Numbered from the stretch's first letter, positions 41,711 through 51,594 are shown. The stretch is DNA of 64,000 bases from a gamma proteobacterium symbiont of Stewartia floridana (GCA_003676145.1 NAUB01000023.1:186001-250000), one strand, 5' to 3'. Made by a program: numbers and translations. Notes: a model not told the origin generated them from the letters alone.

Positions 41711-42679
41711 ATGAGCAGCAATAGCCAGCCAACATTGAATACCGAATTTTGTGGTATGTCGTTCAACAGCCCCATTGTTCTCCTCTCCGGGTGCGTCGGA
41801 TTTGGTGAAGAGTACACAAGGGTAAACGGGTTTAGCAATCGGGATGTGGGGGCTGTCTGCCTCAAAGGAACAACCCAGGAAGCCCGTCTCGGCAATCAGC
41901 CGCATCGGGTCTACGAGACACCCCAGGGCATGCTCAACGCCATCGGACTGCAGAACCCCGGGGTCGACCATGTGGTCAATCAGATATTGCCCAACCTGGA
42001 CTTTACCGAGACCCGCTTCATCGCCAATGTATCCGGATCGAGTGTGGAGGAGTATCACGAGGTAACCCGCCGCTTCGACGACTCACCCATCGATGCCATC
42101 GAGATCAATATCTCCTGCCCGAATGTGAAAGAGGGGGGAGTGGCCTTCGGTAACGATCCTGCGATGTCCGCCAGGGTGGTTGAAACCTGTCGCAAAGCGA
42201 CGGACAAACCACTGATCACCAAACTCTCCCCCAATCAAACCGACATCGCGTCCAATGCAAAGGGGTGCATCGAAGCCGGCAGTGACGCCTTTTCAGTGAT
42301 CAACACCCTGATGGGCATGGCGATCGATATCGAGAGCAGAACCCCCATCATAGGCAATAACCAGGGGGGATTGTCAGGTCCGGCGATCAAACCTGTGGCG
42401 CTGCTCAAGGTTCATCAGGTCTATCAGGTCTGTAAAACCCATCAGATCCCGATCATTGGCCAAGGTGGTATCACCACCGCTGAGGACGCCCTGGAGTTCA
42501 TCATTGCGGGTGCCAGTGCGGTCGGTATCGGTACCGCACTGTTCTACGATCCTTTGGTGTGCAAATCGATCAATTCAGGCATTAACGACTATCTTAAATC
42601 CCATCAGCTCTCCTCGGTGGATCAGCTGGTAGGTACACTCCAGATGAATCAATCGCAACCCAGCAAGTGTGGCTGCTGA
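41711..42679 (+). CDS. Dihydroorotate dehydrogenase, class 1 (PyrD-like)
   Basis: This 322-residue FMN-binding TIM barrel oxidises dihydroorotate to orotate in pyrimidine synthesis. The catalytic base is Cys in INISCPNVKEGG, as in class 1 enzymes (class 2 uses Ser). KLSPNQTDI, NTLMGMAIDI and GQGGITTAEDALEFIIAGASAVGIGTA follow the family. No PyrK electron-transfer subunit is adjacent, and the usual gammaproteobacterial membrane class 2 PyrD has a different N terminus. The chain ends with an unusual KCGC. Whether it uses NAD, fumarate or another acceptor cannot be told. Related preA-type dehydrogenases are an alternative but lack this exact motif set. Confidence 0.85.
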   Translation: MSSNSQPTLNTEFCGMSFNSPIVLLSGCVGFGEEYTRVNGFSNRDVGAVCLKGTTQEARLGNQPHRVYETPQGMLNAIGLQNPGVDHVVNQILPNLDFTETRFIANVSGSSVEEYHEVTRRFDDSPIDAIEINISCPNVKEGGVAFGNDPAMSARVVETCRKATDKPLITKLSPNQTDIASNAKGCIEAGSDAFSVINTLMGMAIDIESRTPIIGNNQGGLSGPAIKPVALLKVHQVYQVCKTHQIPIIGQGGITTAEDALEFIIAGASAVGIGTALFYDPLVCKSINSGINDYLKSHQLSSVDQLVGTLQMNQSQPSKCGC

Positions 42680-42696
42680 TCATCGCGAAAGGAACA

Positions 42697-43956
42697 ATGA
42701 GTGAGAATATGAGCCATCCATCTCCAGAAATCCTAAAACAACTAAACCCCTTGCATCATCTGACGGATGACCAGCTTGAACTCCTGAGTCGCTCCCTCAA
42801 GACCTATTCAGCTGGCAAGGGGCTGATGATCATACAACTGGGTGACACAACGGAATTCAGCCTCTACCTGCTGAAAGGCAGGGTAGAGCTCGTTTCTGAG
42901 GATGGACGCATCAGTGAAATCAGCGCCGACACGCCCAAGGCGCAAAACCCCATCGCCAGCCTGATACCCCGTCGCTACAGTGTCGAGGCGATCTCCCCGG
43001 TTGAATACCTGATGGTGGACAACGCCCTGATAAAGGGTTTGATCAATGATGAGGCGGAGGGAATAACCGCCACTGAAATCGAAGGGATGGACAAACCCTA
43101 TGACAAAGACAGCGCAGAGAACAACCTGACCGAAGCACTGCTGGCGGATCTCAATGAGGACAAACTGGTACTGCCCAGTCTGCCGGATGTGGCGGTGCGT
43201 GTCGGCAGAGCGATGCGTGACGAAAACACCAACGCCCGAAAACTGGCGGAAATCGTACAGACCGATCCCGCCATCACCACCAAATTGATCCGCGCTGCAA
43301 ACAGCCCGTTGTATGCGGGTGTCACACCGGTTGACTCCTGTGCTGCCGCGATCGTGCGACTCGGTGCCGACACCACACACAAACTGGTACTCACCTTTGC
43401 CTTGCGCGACCTGTTCAATACCCGCTCCAGCATCTTAAAGGATCACATGCGGGATCTTTGGATGCACAGCGTCAAGGTCAGTGCCGTCTGCTACATCCTC
43501 TCGAAGGTCACCAAGCGTTTCAATCCGGAGCATGCCATGCTGGCCGGACTGCTGCATGACATCGGGAACGTGGCGATTCTCAGTTATGCCGAGCGCTTTC
43601 CGGAAGTTGCCAACGATGCTGAAAAACTCGATCAGGTTATCGCCGATATGCGTGGCAGAATCGGTAGTGTCATCCTGCGTAATTGGGGTTTTATCGAGGA
43701 CTTGATCGAAGTCACCCTGCACGCGGAAGACTGGCTTCGTGAGAGCGAGGGTGAAGCGGATTATGCCGATCTTGTGATCGTTGCACAGTTGCATACATTC
43801 ATAGGCAGCCCCGCAATGAGCAACCTGCCGAGTCTTGATCAGGTACCTGCCTTTGAACGGCTCAATCTGGGTGAATTGACACCCAAATTAAGCTTGAAGA
43901 TTCTTGATAAAGCCGACGAAAAAATTGCCCATGCCGAAGCGATGCTGATAGGTTGA
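42697..43956 (+). CDS. Cyclic-nucleotide-binding-like + HDOD signalling protein
   Basis: This 419-residue cytoplasmic protein starts at the ATG at 42697, with AAAGGAAC upstream. The N-terminal ~130 residues form a cNMP-binding-type beta roll (LNPLHHLTDDQLELLSRSLK, GKGLMIIQLGDTTEFSLYLLKGRVELV). A linker of about 40 residues leads to an HDOD domain (LPSLPDVAVRVGRAMRDENTNARKLAEIVQTDPAITTKLIRAANSP... HAMLAGLLHDIGNVAIL). The HDOD fold lacks full HD-GYP catalysis. Such two-domain proteins are assumed to act in signal transduction or gene regulation. No ligand is known. It does not contain a DNA-binding domain. Confidence 0.87.
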   Translation: MSENMSHPSPEILKQLNPLHHLTDDQLELLSRSLKTYSAGKGLMIIQLGDTTEFSLYLLKGRVELVSEDGRISEISADTPKAQNPIASLIPRRYSVEAISPVEYLMVDNALIKGLINDEAEGITATEIEGMDKPYDKDSAENNLTEALLADLNEDKLVLPSLPDVAVRVGRAMRDENTNARKLAEIVQTDPAITTKLIRAANSPLYAGVTPVDSCAAAIVRLGADTTHKLVLTFALRDLFNTRSSILKDHMRDLWMHSVKVSAVCYILSKVTKRFNPEHAMLAGLLHDIGNVAILSYAERFPEVANDAEKLDQVIADMRGRIGSVILRNWGFIEDLIEVTLHAEDWLRESEGEADYADLVIVAQLHTFIGSPAMSNLPSLDQVPAFERLNLGELTPKLSLKILDKADEKIAHAEAMLIG

Positions 43957-44094
43957 TTGGGCTCGCGAGCCAATTCAAACCGACGCTACAAACTCCCGGT
44001 TATTCGCTGCTAGTCCATCACCAGCGAATACCAGGATTCGTCGTCACTCAATAGTGTCTACCCACCAATTGGGTTAGAGTCTGATTTAGCAGAT

Positions 44095-44898
44095 TTAAGC
44101 TGACTTGAGATAGCGTCTCGCACCGATACCCAAAAGGCCCAGCCCCAACAATAAGAAGGTTGAAGGTTCAGGCACAGAATAGCGGGGCATACCACCTTCT
44201 GTTCCAGCTCCGCCTGTGATACCGGAAACCAGAGAAGCATCCGAAGCGGAGGGGTTGGCGTTGGAAATGGCGGTCAATCTCAAATCTGATCTGAATGTGG
44301 AACGATCACCGCTCTGGTGTCCGTTTAAGGCTGTCATATTGTCCGCTGACATGGTGGTGCCAATTTCCCATTTCGACATGTCACTGTAGATATAGAGGCC
44401 GCTGGAGCCAAGTGACTCGGAGCTGCCAAACAGGGAGACTTCAGCAAAACCCTCGTCCAACAGACCATTCCGATAGGCCGAGTTCGAGTAGCCGCTGCCA
44501 CTCCATGGATCGTCGGCGCCCCGGTCCGGATAGAGGCCCTGCACCAGATCAAACACGGATGACTCTACCAGTTCCACATGAAAGCTATCGTGGAGTATGT
44601 AATTCTCGAGGGCACCAGGACCATTCTGCATGCCGGGAAATATCCTGTCCTGATCTTCAACGATCTCACCATTCGGTCCGCGACGGGTACCCTGGCGTCC
44701 TTTGTCGATCATGAAAGTGAATGAGACATTGTCACCTGCTGCCAGACCGATGTCCCCTAAGAAACCCGACTGATCGGAAATTGGATAGGAGGCGACAGTG
44801 CCTTCGAAAGAGTAGTAGAGAGGAATCGCCTGTGCTGACCCGAGGAAGAGCAACGATGCCAGACCCGTGGCAATGAGTTGAGGAATTCCAAATTTCAT
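44095..44898 (-). CDS. PEP-CTERM sorting-domain secreted protein
   Basis: This 267-residue exported protein has a signal peptide (about residues 1-24, ending SAQA) and an uncharacterised beta-rich body (YSFEGTVASYPISDQSGFLG...). The C-terminal sorting signal is VPEPSTFLLLGLGLLGIGARRYLKSA: PEP motif, transmembrane helix and basic end. PEP-CTERM proteins are processed by exosortase and released to the extracellular matrix. The gene has a near-perfect sigma-54 promoter about 37 bp upstream, as seen for many PEP-CTERM genes under PrsK/PrsR control. GGGAGCATC precedes the ATG. Function of the body is unknown. Confidence 0.92.
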   Translation of the reverse strand: MKFGIPQLIATGLASLLFLGSAQAIPLYYSFEGTVASYPISDQSGFLGDIGLAAGDNVSFTFMIDKGRQGTRRGPNGEIVEDQDRIFPGMQNGPGALENYILHDSFHVELVESSVFDLVQGLYPDRGADDPWSGSGYSNSAYRNGLLDEGFAEVSLFGSSESLGSSGLYIYSDMSKWEIGTTMSADNMTALNGHQSGDRSTFRSDLRLTAISNANPSASDASLVSGITGGAGTEGGMPRYSVPEPSTFLLLGLGLLGIGARRYLKSA

Positions 44899-45653
44899 GA
44901 GTGATGCTCCCTATTGTATTTGCTCGTATGCTTGAGCAAAAAATGGGCCAAATGCTTTTATTTCCCAAAAACAATGGGATAGAAAAAACCAACTAATGCG
45001 TTGTGTAAATTATCCCGACACACAATAAAGACAACTGAACAGAGACTAATTCATTTAACCGTGAATACCACCTCTGTCCAGCCAGATCAATCCAGCGCAA
45101 AGATGAGCCAAACAGGCCCGTCGATCCTGGCTCAATGAGAGAATTGCATCACACAGAATAAAGCGCCGTCAATTGAAACAAATTAAACAATGCTTTAATT
45201 AATAACCCTTTTTTAACACCCCAATCACTGCACAAGTCGAGACAGGTTTATCGATCAAACAGACCTTTCACGATGCTCAACATGAAGCCTTCTGTATCGG
45301 CACTGTAAAACTTCTCCGGAGGGGAACAACAACACAGGAGCGCCACTATCCCTCGCCTGAAGAGTTCATGGTCATCCATTTCACATGATCATGAAACAAC
45401 CAACCGGAAGATCGATTTGGTTGATTGCTCACTTTATAAAAAAGCATATATCCATCAGGTCGACGACATGAACACAATAGGGAAAGGGTAGAGACGCCAA
45501 CAACACTTCATGAAGACGCCTCGCAGACAGTTCGGTTGTTGATTGACTGAAAACTGACGAACTTCACTAATCAGGGCTTTACAAATATAATGTGTTGACG
45601 GTTCACAACCCTGCCACACATCACAACAGTGATATCAACGTTGCCAAAACCCT
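44899..45653. other. Long intergenic region around the PEP-CTERM promoter
   Basis: This 755-bp region is AT-rich and holds no supported gene. Beyond the sigma-54 promoter at its left end I see no strong repeat, tRNA or riboswitch. An SD-like CTCCGGAGGGGA (about 45318-45329) is not followed by a convincing reading frame. A promoter for the O-antigen ligase-like gene is expected at its right end, but no strong -35/-10 pair was identified. Confidence 0.45.
44935..44950 (-). promoter_or_regulatory. Sigma-54 promoter of the PEP-CTERM gene
   Basis: The minus strand reads TGGCCCATTTTTTGCT. GG and GC are separated by exactly 10 bases, and the -12 element TTGCT is perfect. The predicted transcript starts about 25 bases before the start codon. 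Confidence 0.8.
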
Positions 45654-46889
45654 ATGCTGTTATACATATTTCTATTCCTCATTGCAGCAGATTATGCCGG
45701 TCTAGGCACCTTTGTTCCGGCCTTTAAAGCGCTTCCGTTTACACTGATCATATCGATCCTGCTGTTTCTCTATGTGGTATCGAAAAACAAAGTCTTAGAG
45801 CTGTTTCAGTATAAGACTGTCGTCTATACCTCTATCTTTGTTCTGCTGACCGCATTTGCCGGTGTCCACGGTTTGATAAAGAACTATGCCATTGAACCGC
45901 TGAAGGTACAGATCGGCTATTTGATTTTCATGTTCATCTGTATCTATCTGGTGACAAACCTCAAGCAGTTCCGCTTGTTCACCCTGGTATTCACCCTCGT
46001 TCACGCCGCTCTGGTGGTGTTGAATATCGACAAAGTCGGCGGGGAACGGGTCGGCTTCTATATCGGCGGATTCTTTCTCGGTGACGGTAATGATTTCGCA
46101 TGGTCACAGAATGTTGCCTTTCCTCTGGCCATTCACCTCGCCTTCACAACCAAGAACACATTATTCAAGTATGGCTACGTAGCACTGGCACTAATCATCC
46201 TGGTCGGTATCGTGGGCACCCAATCCAGAGGGGCTTCGCTTGCTCTTGCAGCAGGCATGCTCTACTACCTGAGTTTCATATCGAACAAAAGGGTGGCCGG
46301 TTTTATCCTTATCGGCATCATTGGGATTGGGGTTATCGCACTCTCACCGACAAGTTATTTCGCAAGGATGGGAACCATTGTTGATTACGAGGAGGACTCC
46401 TCGGCAATGGGACGTCTCAAGGCCTGGCGTACGGCCACGGAGATGGCCATCGACAATCCGATCCTGGGCGTCGGTGCAGGCAGTTTCAATTCAGCCTATG
46501 GCCGGTTCTATAAAAAGCCGGACGATCCGGCGAGATGGATCTCAACCCACAGTGTCTATTTCAAGGTACTGGCTGAATATGGTTTCCCCGGCATCATCAT
46601 ATACATTTTGAGTATCCTGCATAATCTGAAGATCAATCGGGAAACCCAGAGACTGATCTCGGAGAATCAGCAACGGCTCGAAATAACACCTTTCTGGCCA
46701 CAGGCACTCAACTGGGCAACCATCTCCTGGGCGATCTGCGCGATGTTTCTTACCGGTTATGTCTACCCACATCTTTTTCTGTTGATGGGTCTGACGATTG
46801 CTGTGCATCGCATCGTAGTGAAGGAGTTGGAAAAGAGTGCTGAACCCGTTGAGGAGACACCCGCTCCAGCCCGGCCACGATACTTCTAA
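45654..46889 (+). CDS. O-antigen ligase/Wzy-like membrane protein, possibly exosortase-associated
   Basis: This 411-residue protein has about 10-12 hydrophobic helices. The large periplasmic loop and the Wzy_C-type motif (GTQSRGASLALAAGML) with NPILGVGAGSFNSAYGRF are typical of O-antigen ligase/polymerase superfamily proteins. These transfer or polymerise surface glycans, and a subgroup is linked with exosortase A as putative O-glycosylation ligases. The nearby PEP-CTERM gene and a glycosyltransferase gene support that link, but no exosortase, EpsI or PrsK/R gene is in the window. The C-terminus is a short charged tail. No ribosome binding site is evident. Confidence 0.82.
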   Translation: MLLYIFLFLIAADYAGLGTFVPAFKALPFTLIISILLFLYVVSKNKVLELFQYKTVVYTSIFVLLTAFAGVHGLIKNYAIEPLKVQIGYLIFMFICIYLVTNLKQFRLFTLVFTLVHAALVVLNIDKVGGERVGFYIGGFFLGDGNDFAWSQNVAFPLAIHLAFTTKNTLFKYGYVALALIILVGIVGTQSRGASLALAAGMLYYLSFISNKRVAGFILIGIIGIGVIALSPTSYFARMGTIVDYEEDSSAMGRLKAWRTATEMAIDNPILGVGAGSFNSAYGRFYKKPDDPARWISTHSVYFKVLAEYGFPGIIIYILSILHNLKINRETQRLISENQQRLEITPFWPQALNWATISWAICAMFLTGYVYPHLFLLMGLTIAVHRIVVKELEKSAEPVEETPAPARPRYF

Positions 46890-46938
46890 AAGGGTAGGCT
46901 GTGACTCCCATCAACTGGTAATTGCAAAGGCGCAAAGC

Positions 46939-46961
46939 CTTAGGGCCTGTTAACACTAATC
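46939..46961 (+). repeat. Dispersed repeat, copy C
   Basis: CTTAGGGCC-TG-TTAACACTAATC, about 50 bases after the stop codon of the O-antigen ligase-like gene. It is identical to copy A over 23 bases. Confidence 0.7.
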
Positions 46962-46983
46962 GGTCATCAGAGGATGAACCGGC

Positions 46984-48093
46984 TTATGACTTCATCATCG
47001 AATCGTACAACGCATCATAGTTGTCTGCCATCTGCTGAACGGTAAAGTTCTCGGCAAACCGCTGTTTTGCATTTTCACCAAAGGTACGTCTCAGCTCACT
47101 GTCCAACAGCAGTCTCTCCATCGCATCAGCCAGCATCTCTGCCTGATTGGGTGGTACGATCAGACCACATGAATCGTGCTCGATCACGACACCGTTTTCA
47201 CCGACTTCCGTAGCGACGATTGGCTTTCCGGCCGACATGGCTTCGAGAATCACCATCGACATGGCTTCCCATTTTGAGCTTTGTACAAAGACATCAAACT
47301 TGGGTAACAGATTGACATTGGCATCCCTTACCCAGCCGGTAAACTCGATGATCTCAGAGAGATTTTTCTGTTCACACAACTTCAATAATTCATCCATCAT
47401 GTAGCCATCACCGGCAATGATGAACTTGGATCGGCCGGGGTGCCTTTTCTCCAGTATTTCGACAGCATCGATCAGCACAGGTATGCCTTTCTGCTCAATC
47501 AGCGTACTCAGCGAGCCAAACAGGATTGGACGATCCTGATCTTGCGACTCAACCGCCATGGGTTGAGAATCCAATGCATGTACTCCGTTGTAGATGACCT
47601 GTAATCGCTCGGCCGGGTAGTTGTAGGTATCCCTGATTGCTTTTGCCTGTTTGGTGCCTACAGCGATCAAGACATCAATAAACCGGGTAAAGATTTTCTC
47701 AAAATAGTAAATCTTCTTATCGATATTGGGGTAGTTGCCGAAATGAAAGGTGTAGATCGTTTTGATTTTCGGCATCAGTAATTTGACCTGTGACGCATTC
47801 ATCATGGAGTGGATATCATGGGTATGTATCAGGTCAATATTGTGCTCCTTCACAAACTTTCTCAGGTCGAGAAAATTAAGATAATTTCTGTTTTTTCGCT
47901 CCGATTTTTTAATTTTAATAACCTTGATGCCTTTCTCCTTCAAGGCTTCACCGCGATCGCCACACTCCTTGTAGTAACCACAAATCACCTCATATTTATC
48001 ACCCAGCAGCTCACATAGATGCTCTACGACGTGCTCGGCACCGCCACCTGTAATCGAGGATATTGTGATCAGAACTCTCTTTTTATTGGGCAT
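46984..48093 (-). CDS. GT4-family glycosyltransferase
   Basis: This 369-residue GT-B enzyme starts at the ATG at 48093 (a TTG five codons upstream is also in frame). The N-terminal acceptor-binding half has ISSITGGGAEHVVEHL and DLIHTHDIHSM. The C-terminal half contains the nucleotide-sugar-binding motif FVQSSKWEAMSMVILEAMSAGKPIVATEVGENGVVI, with the EX7E pattern of retaining family 4 enzymes. It probably adds a sugar to a lipid-linked glycan for surface polysaccharide or glycoprotein. The substrate is not predictable. It converges with the O-antigen ligase-like gene. Confidence 0.88.
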   Translation of the reverse strand: MPNKKRVLITISSITGGGAEHVVEHLCELLGDKYEVICGYYKECGDRGEALKEKGIKVIKIKKSERKNRNYLNFLDLRKFVKEHNIDLIHTHDIHSMMNASQVKLLMPKIKTIYTFHFGNYPNIDKKIYYFEKIFTRFIDVLIAVGTKQAKAIRDTYNYPAERLQVIYNGVHALDSQPMAVESQDQDRPILFGSLSTLIEQKGIPVLIDAVEILEKRHPGRSKFIIAGDGYMMDELLKLCEQKNLSEIIEFTGWVRDANVNLLPKFDVFVQSSKWEAMSMVILEAMSAGKPIVATEVGENGVVIEHDSCGLIVPPNQAEMLADAMERLLLDSELRRTFGENAKQRFAENFTVQQMADNYDALYDSMMKS

Positions 48094-48191
48094 GCTTAAA
48101 GTATCCAACGTTACATAAAGGACCGTTCAAATCACAATGAGTGTTATCAGGTCCATCAGGGCTGATCGGCTGTACGCAATCAGATCCTAGA

Positions 48192-50018
48192 TCATTCTAC
48201 GGTTACCGATTTGGCCAGATTCCTCGGCTGATCCACATCCGTACCTTTCAACAGCGCAACATGATAGGCAAGCAGTTGCAGTGGAATACTGTAGACAATG
48301 GGTGATGTGGATGGATAGATATCAGAAAGCGTCAGGTTTTGATAATGATCCAGTCCAATCTTCACATTGTGGTCACTGAAAAGAAACAGCTCACCGCCGC
48401 GGGCGCGAACCTCCTGTAGATTGGAAATGACCTTTTCCAACAGTGGATCGTCCGGCAGGGCGCAGATTACCGGCATTTCCGCATCAACCAGTGCAAGTGG
48501 ACCATGTTTCAGTTCACCGGCCGGGTAGGCTTCGGCATGGATATAGGATATCTCCTTGAGTTTCAGGGCACCCTCCATGGCGATCGGATAGAAACAGCCG
48601 CGTCCCAGAAACAGAGCGTGATGGCGTTCTGCAAAGGCATTCGCCATCTGCTTGATCTGGTCATTCAGTTTCAGAATCACTTCGACCTGACGGGGTAGGG
48701 CGTGCAGTTCGTTGACCAGCTCCTGCTCTCTCTCTTCAGACATGCCGCGACGTTTTGCCAATGCCAGAGTGAACAATCTCAAGGCCACCAACTGGGTGGT
48801 AAAAGCCTTGGTAGACGCCACTCCAATCTCTGGTCCTGCACGGGTCATCAGAGCAACATTCGATTCACGCACCAGGGAGCTTTCCGGAACATTACAGATC
48901 ACCAGACTGCCCAGATAACCTTTCGACTCCGAACCTCTCAGTGCTGCCAGGGTATCTGCGGTTTCACCGGACTGGGAGATGGTGACAAACAGGGTGTCGT
49001 CCGGAACGACAACCTCCCGGTAGCGAAATTCGCTGGCCACTTCGACACTACAGTGAACGCCGATCTCTTCGAGCCAGTATCTGGCTACCAGGCCAGCATG
49101 AAAGCTGGTTCCACAGGCGACAATATGAACATTGCGGGTTTTATCGAGCAAAGTTTTCGCCTCATGCCCGAATGACTCTTCCAGTAGACGGCCTTTGTGT
49201 ATCCGCCCCTCGAGGGTCTCGGCGATAACAGCGGGTTGCTCAAAAATCTCCTTCAGCATGTAGTGGCGATAGGGGCCTTTTTCCGCTTTCGCTGCAGACA
49301 CCTGTGAGGTACGGATTTCCCGCTCAACCGGTTCTCCATGGAGATCGGCAATTGTCACTTTTTCACGTGTGATGTGGGCCAGATCGCCCTCTTCCAGAAA
49401 GATGAACTGCTGGGTAACCGGTAGCAGGGCAAACACATCCGAAGCGATGAAGTTTTCCTGATCACCCAAACCAATGACCAACGGACTGCCGGCACGGATC
49501 ACCACCATCTGGTCCGGGTCATCCGGGCTGACCACTGCCAGAGCGTAGGCGCCAATCAGTTTGTTCGAGGCCTGACGTACCGCCTCGACTATATCTGTCT
49601 GGCTTTTCATGATGTCGGCCAGCAGATGGGCAATCACTTCCGTATCCGTTTCAGAAGTAAAGACAAAGCCTTTGTCGGATAGCTCTTCTCTGAGGTCGGC
49701 ATAGTTCTCGATGATGCCATTGTGCACGATGGCAACCTGCTCACCACTCATGTGAGGATGAGCGTTTCGCTCAGATGGCATGCCATGGGTGGCCCAACGG
49801 GTATGGGCGATGCCCAGTTTGCTGCTCAAATCAGCCTGATCGATCAAACCTTTAAGACTCGATACCTTGCCGACAGAGCGAATCCGTTGCAGATGCTGGT
49901 TCTCATCCAGCACCGCCACGCCGGCTGAATCATAGCCGCGATATTCCAAGCGCTTGAGTCCTTCCATGAGGACCGGTACAACATCCCTGTGTGCTATACC
50001 GCCTACAATGCCACACAT
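48192..50018 (-). CDS. glmS: Glutamine-fructose-6-phosphate aminotransferase
   Basis: This 608-residue enzyme makes glucosamine 6-phosphate from fructose 6-phosphate and glutamine. Cys2 of MCGIVGGIAHRDVVPV is the glutaminase nucleophile. THTRWATHGMPSERNAHPH and the two SIS domains (CGTSFHAGL, ISQSGETADTLAAL, AEAYPAGELKHGPLAL) follow, with the C-terminal LAKSVTVE. It supplies UDP-GlcNAc with GlmU, which lies 23 bp upstream in the same operon. No GlmS ribozyme or GlmY/Z site was identified. Identity is secure. Confidence 0.97.
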   Translation of the reverse strand: MCGIVGGIAHRDVVPVLMEGLKRLEYRGYDSAGVAVLDENQHLQRIRSVGKVSSLKGLIDQADLSSKLGIAHTRWATHGMPSERNAHPHMSGEQVAIVHNGIIENYADLREELSDKGFVFTSETDTEVIAHLLADIMKSQTDIVEAVRQASNKLIGAYALAVVSPDDPDQMVVIRAGSPLVIGLGDQENFIASDVFALLPVTQQFIFLEEGDLAHITREKVTIADLHGEPVEREIRTSQVSAAKAEKGPYRHYMLKEIFEQPAVIAETLEGRIHKGRLLEESFGHEAKTLLDKTRNVHIVACGTSFHAGLVARYWLEEIGVHCSVEVASEFRYREVVVPDDTLFVTISQSGETADTLAALRGSESKGYLGSLVICNVPESSLVRESNVALMTRAGPEIGVASTKAFTTQLVALRLFTLALAKRRGMSEEREQELVNELHALPRQVEVILKLNDQIKQMANAFAERHHALFLGRGCFYPIAMEGALKLKEISYIHAEAYPAGELKHGPLALVDAEMPVICALPDDPLLEKVISNLQEVRARGGELFLFSDHNVKIGLDHYQNLTLSDIYPSTSPIVYSIPLQLLAYHVALLKGTDVDQPRNLAKSVTVE

Positions 50019-50040
50019 ATTGAAATCTCCCGTTCCTTGC

Positions 50041-51411
50041 TTAATCTTTCGCTTTTTTGACTGGTCGCACCCAATTGTCGATGCTGAACTGTTTGGCTCG
50101 GCTCAGGGTCAGTTGTTCCGCCGGGGCATCCTTGGTAATCGTTGAACCCGCTCCAATGGTTGCGCCTTCACCCACCGTTACCGGTGCGACCAATTGGGTA
50201 TCGGAACCGATAAAGGCCCGATCGCCAATCACCGTACGAAATTTGTTCGCACCATCATAATTGCAGGTAATCGTACCTGCACCAATGTTGACCTTGCTGC
50301 CAATCTCCGAGTCACCGATATAACTGAGGTGATTGATTTTACTGCCATCTGCAACCTGGCTTTTTTTAATTTCCACAAAGTTACCCACATGGACCTGATC
50401 GGCAAGTCGAGCTTCCGGTCTCAAGCGGGCAAACGGGCCAATCCGACAGCCGCTGCCCACCGTGCAATCCTCCAGCACGCTGTTTGCGAGAATCTCCGTA
50501 TCGGCTCCGATGACACAGTTCTTCAGCACTACGTTAGGCCCGATAGAGACGCCATCCGCCAGGCTGACGCTACCCTCGGTAATCACGTTACAGTCGATGA
50601 ATACATCCTGTCCTGTCTTCAATTCACCACGGATATCGATTCTGCCGGGATCGGCCAGGGTAACACCCGACTGCATCAGCTCATCGGCCCTGTTGCGGTG
50701 ATAAAAGCGTTCAAGATAGGCGAGCTGCTTGCGATCGTTGACACCCATCACCTCTTCTTCATTGTGAGGATGGACCGCCTGGATGTTCACCCCGTCAGCA
50801 ACAGCCAGAGCGATGATGTCGGTCAGATAGTACTCGTTTTGTGCATTGTTATTGTTGATCCGCGATAACCAGGCCTCCAGTTTGGCCCGCTTCACCGCCA
50901 TGATACCGGTGTTGATTTCACTGATCTCAAGCTCCCTTGCAGAAGCGTCCTTCTGCTCAACAATCCGGGTAATTCGGTCGTCACGGTCTCTTACGATGCG
51001 GCCATAACCTGTCGGGTCTTCCAGATCCACGGTCAGCAACGCCAGGTCACTGCTATGCAGGCAACTCAAAAGACTCACCAATGTGGGGCCGCTGATCAGG
51101 GGTACATCCCCATACAGAATCAATACCTGATCCACCTGCTGAAGATAGGGCAGGGCCTGAATCACGGCATGCCCGGTACCAAGCCTCTCCTTCTGTTCGA
51201 TCCAATCCAGATCGTCTGCCGCCAGGTGGTTTTTGACCGCTTCTCCCCCATGACCGTAGATCACCGAGATCTCATCCGGATTGATCGTACGCGAGGTTTC
51301 GATTACATGGGAAAGTAGTGGCTTTCCGGCCAATGAGTGCAGAACTTTCGGAAGCTTGGAGCGCATACGCGTCCCTTCCCCGGCAGCTAGAATCAGTGCA
51401 CCAAGATGCAT
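50041..51411 (-). CDS. glmU: Bifunctional UDP-N-acetylglucosamine pyrophosphorylase / glucosamine-1-phosphate acetyltransferase
   Basis: This 456-residue enzyme has an N-terminal uridyltransferase domain (LILAAGEGTRMRSKLPKVLHSLAGKP; GDVPL) and a C-terminal left-handed beta helix of hexapeptide repeats with the acetyltransferase site (NIGAGTITCNYDGANKF). It produces UDP-GlcNAc for peptidoglycan and LPS. It directly precedes glmS and follows the atp operon in direction, the standard gammaproteobacterial order. Identity is secure. Confidence 0.97.
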   Translation of the reverse strand: MHLGALILAAGEGTRMRSKLPKVLHSLAGKPLLSHVIETSRTINPDEISVIYGHGGEAVKNHLAADDLDWIEQKERLGTGHAVIQALPYLQQVDQVLILYGDVPLISGPTLVSLLSCLHSSDLALLTVDLEDPTGYGRIVRDRDDRITRIVEQKDASARELEISEINTGIMAVKRAKLEAWLSRINNNNAQNEYYLTDIIALAVADGVNIQAVHPHNEEEVMGVNDRKQLAYLERFYHRNRADELMQSGVTLADPGRIDIRGELKTGQDVFIDCNVITEGSVSLADGVSIGPNVVLKNCVIGADTEILANSVLEDCTVGSGCRIGPFARLRPEARLADQVHVGNFVEIKKSQVADGSKINHLSYIGDSEIGSKVNIGAGTITCNYDGANKFRTVIGDRAFIGSDTQLVAPVTVGEGATIGAGSTITKDAPAEQLTLSRAKQFSIDNWVRPVKKAKD

Positions 51412-51594
51412 CCCTCTCTCCCCTAAATGACAAAAGTATTAGCGTTTTCAGGCCCGCATGGCCGTTGCAAAAACCGCATTGCAGCTCACCACGACGTATA
51501 GACTGATTAAATGACCAGCCTACAACAGTCTCAGCAAACTTAAAACTTCGAAAAAGAGATTTCCACTGCAATCTTCCCTGACAGCTTTTGCAGA

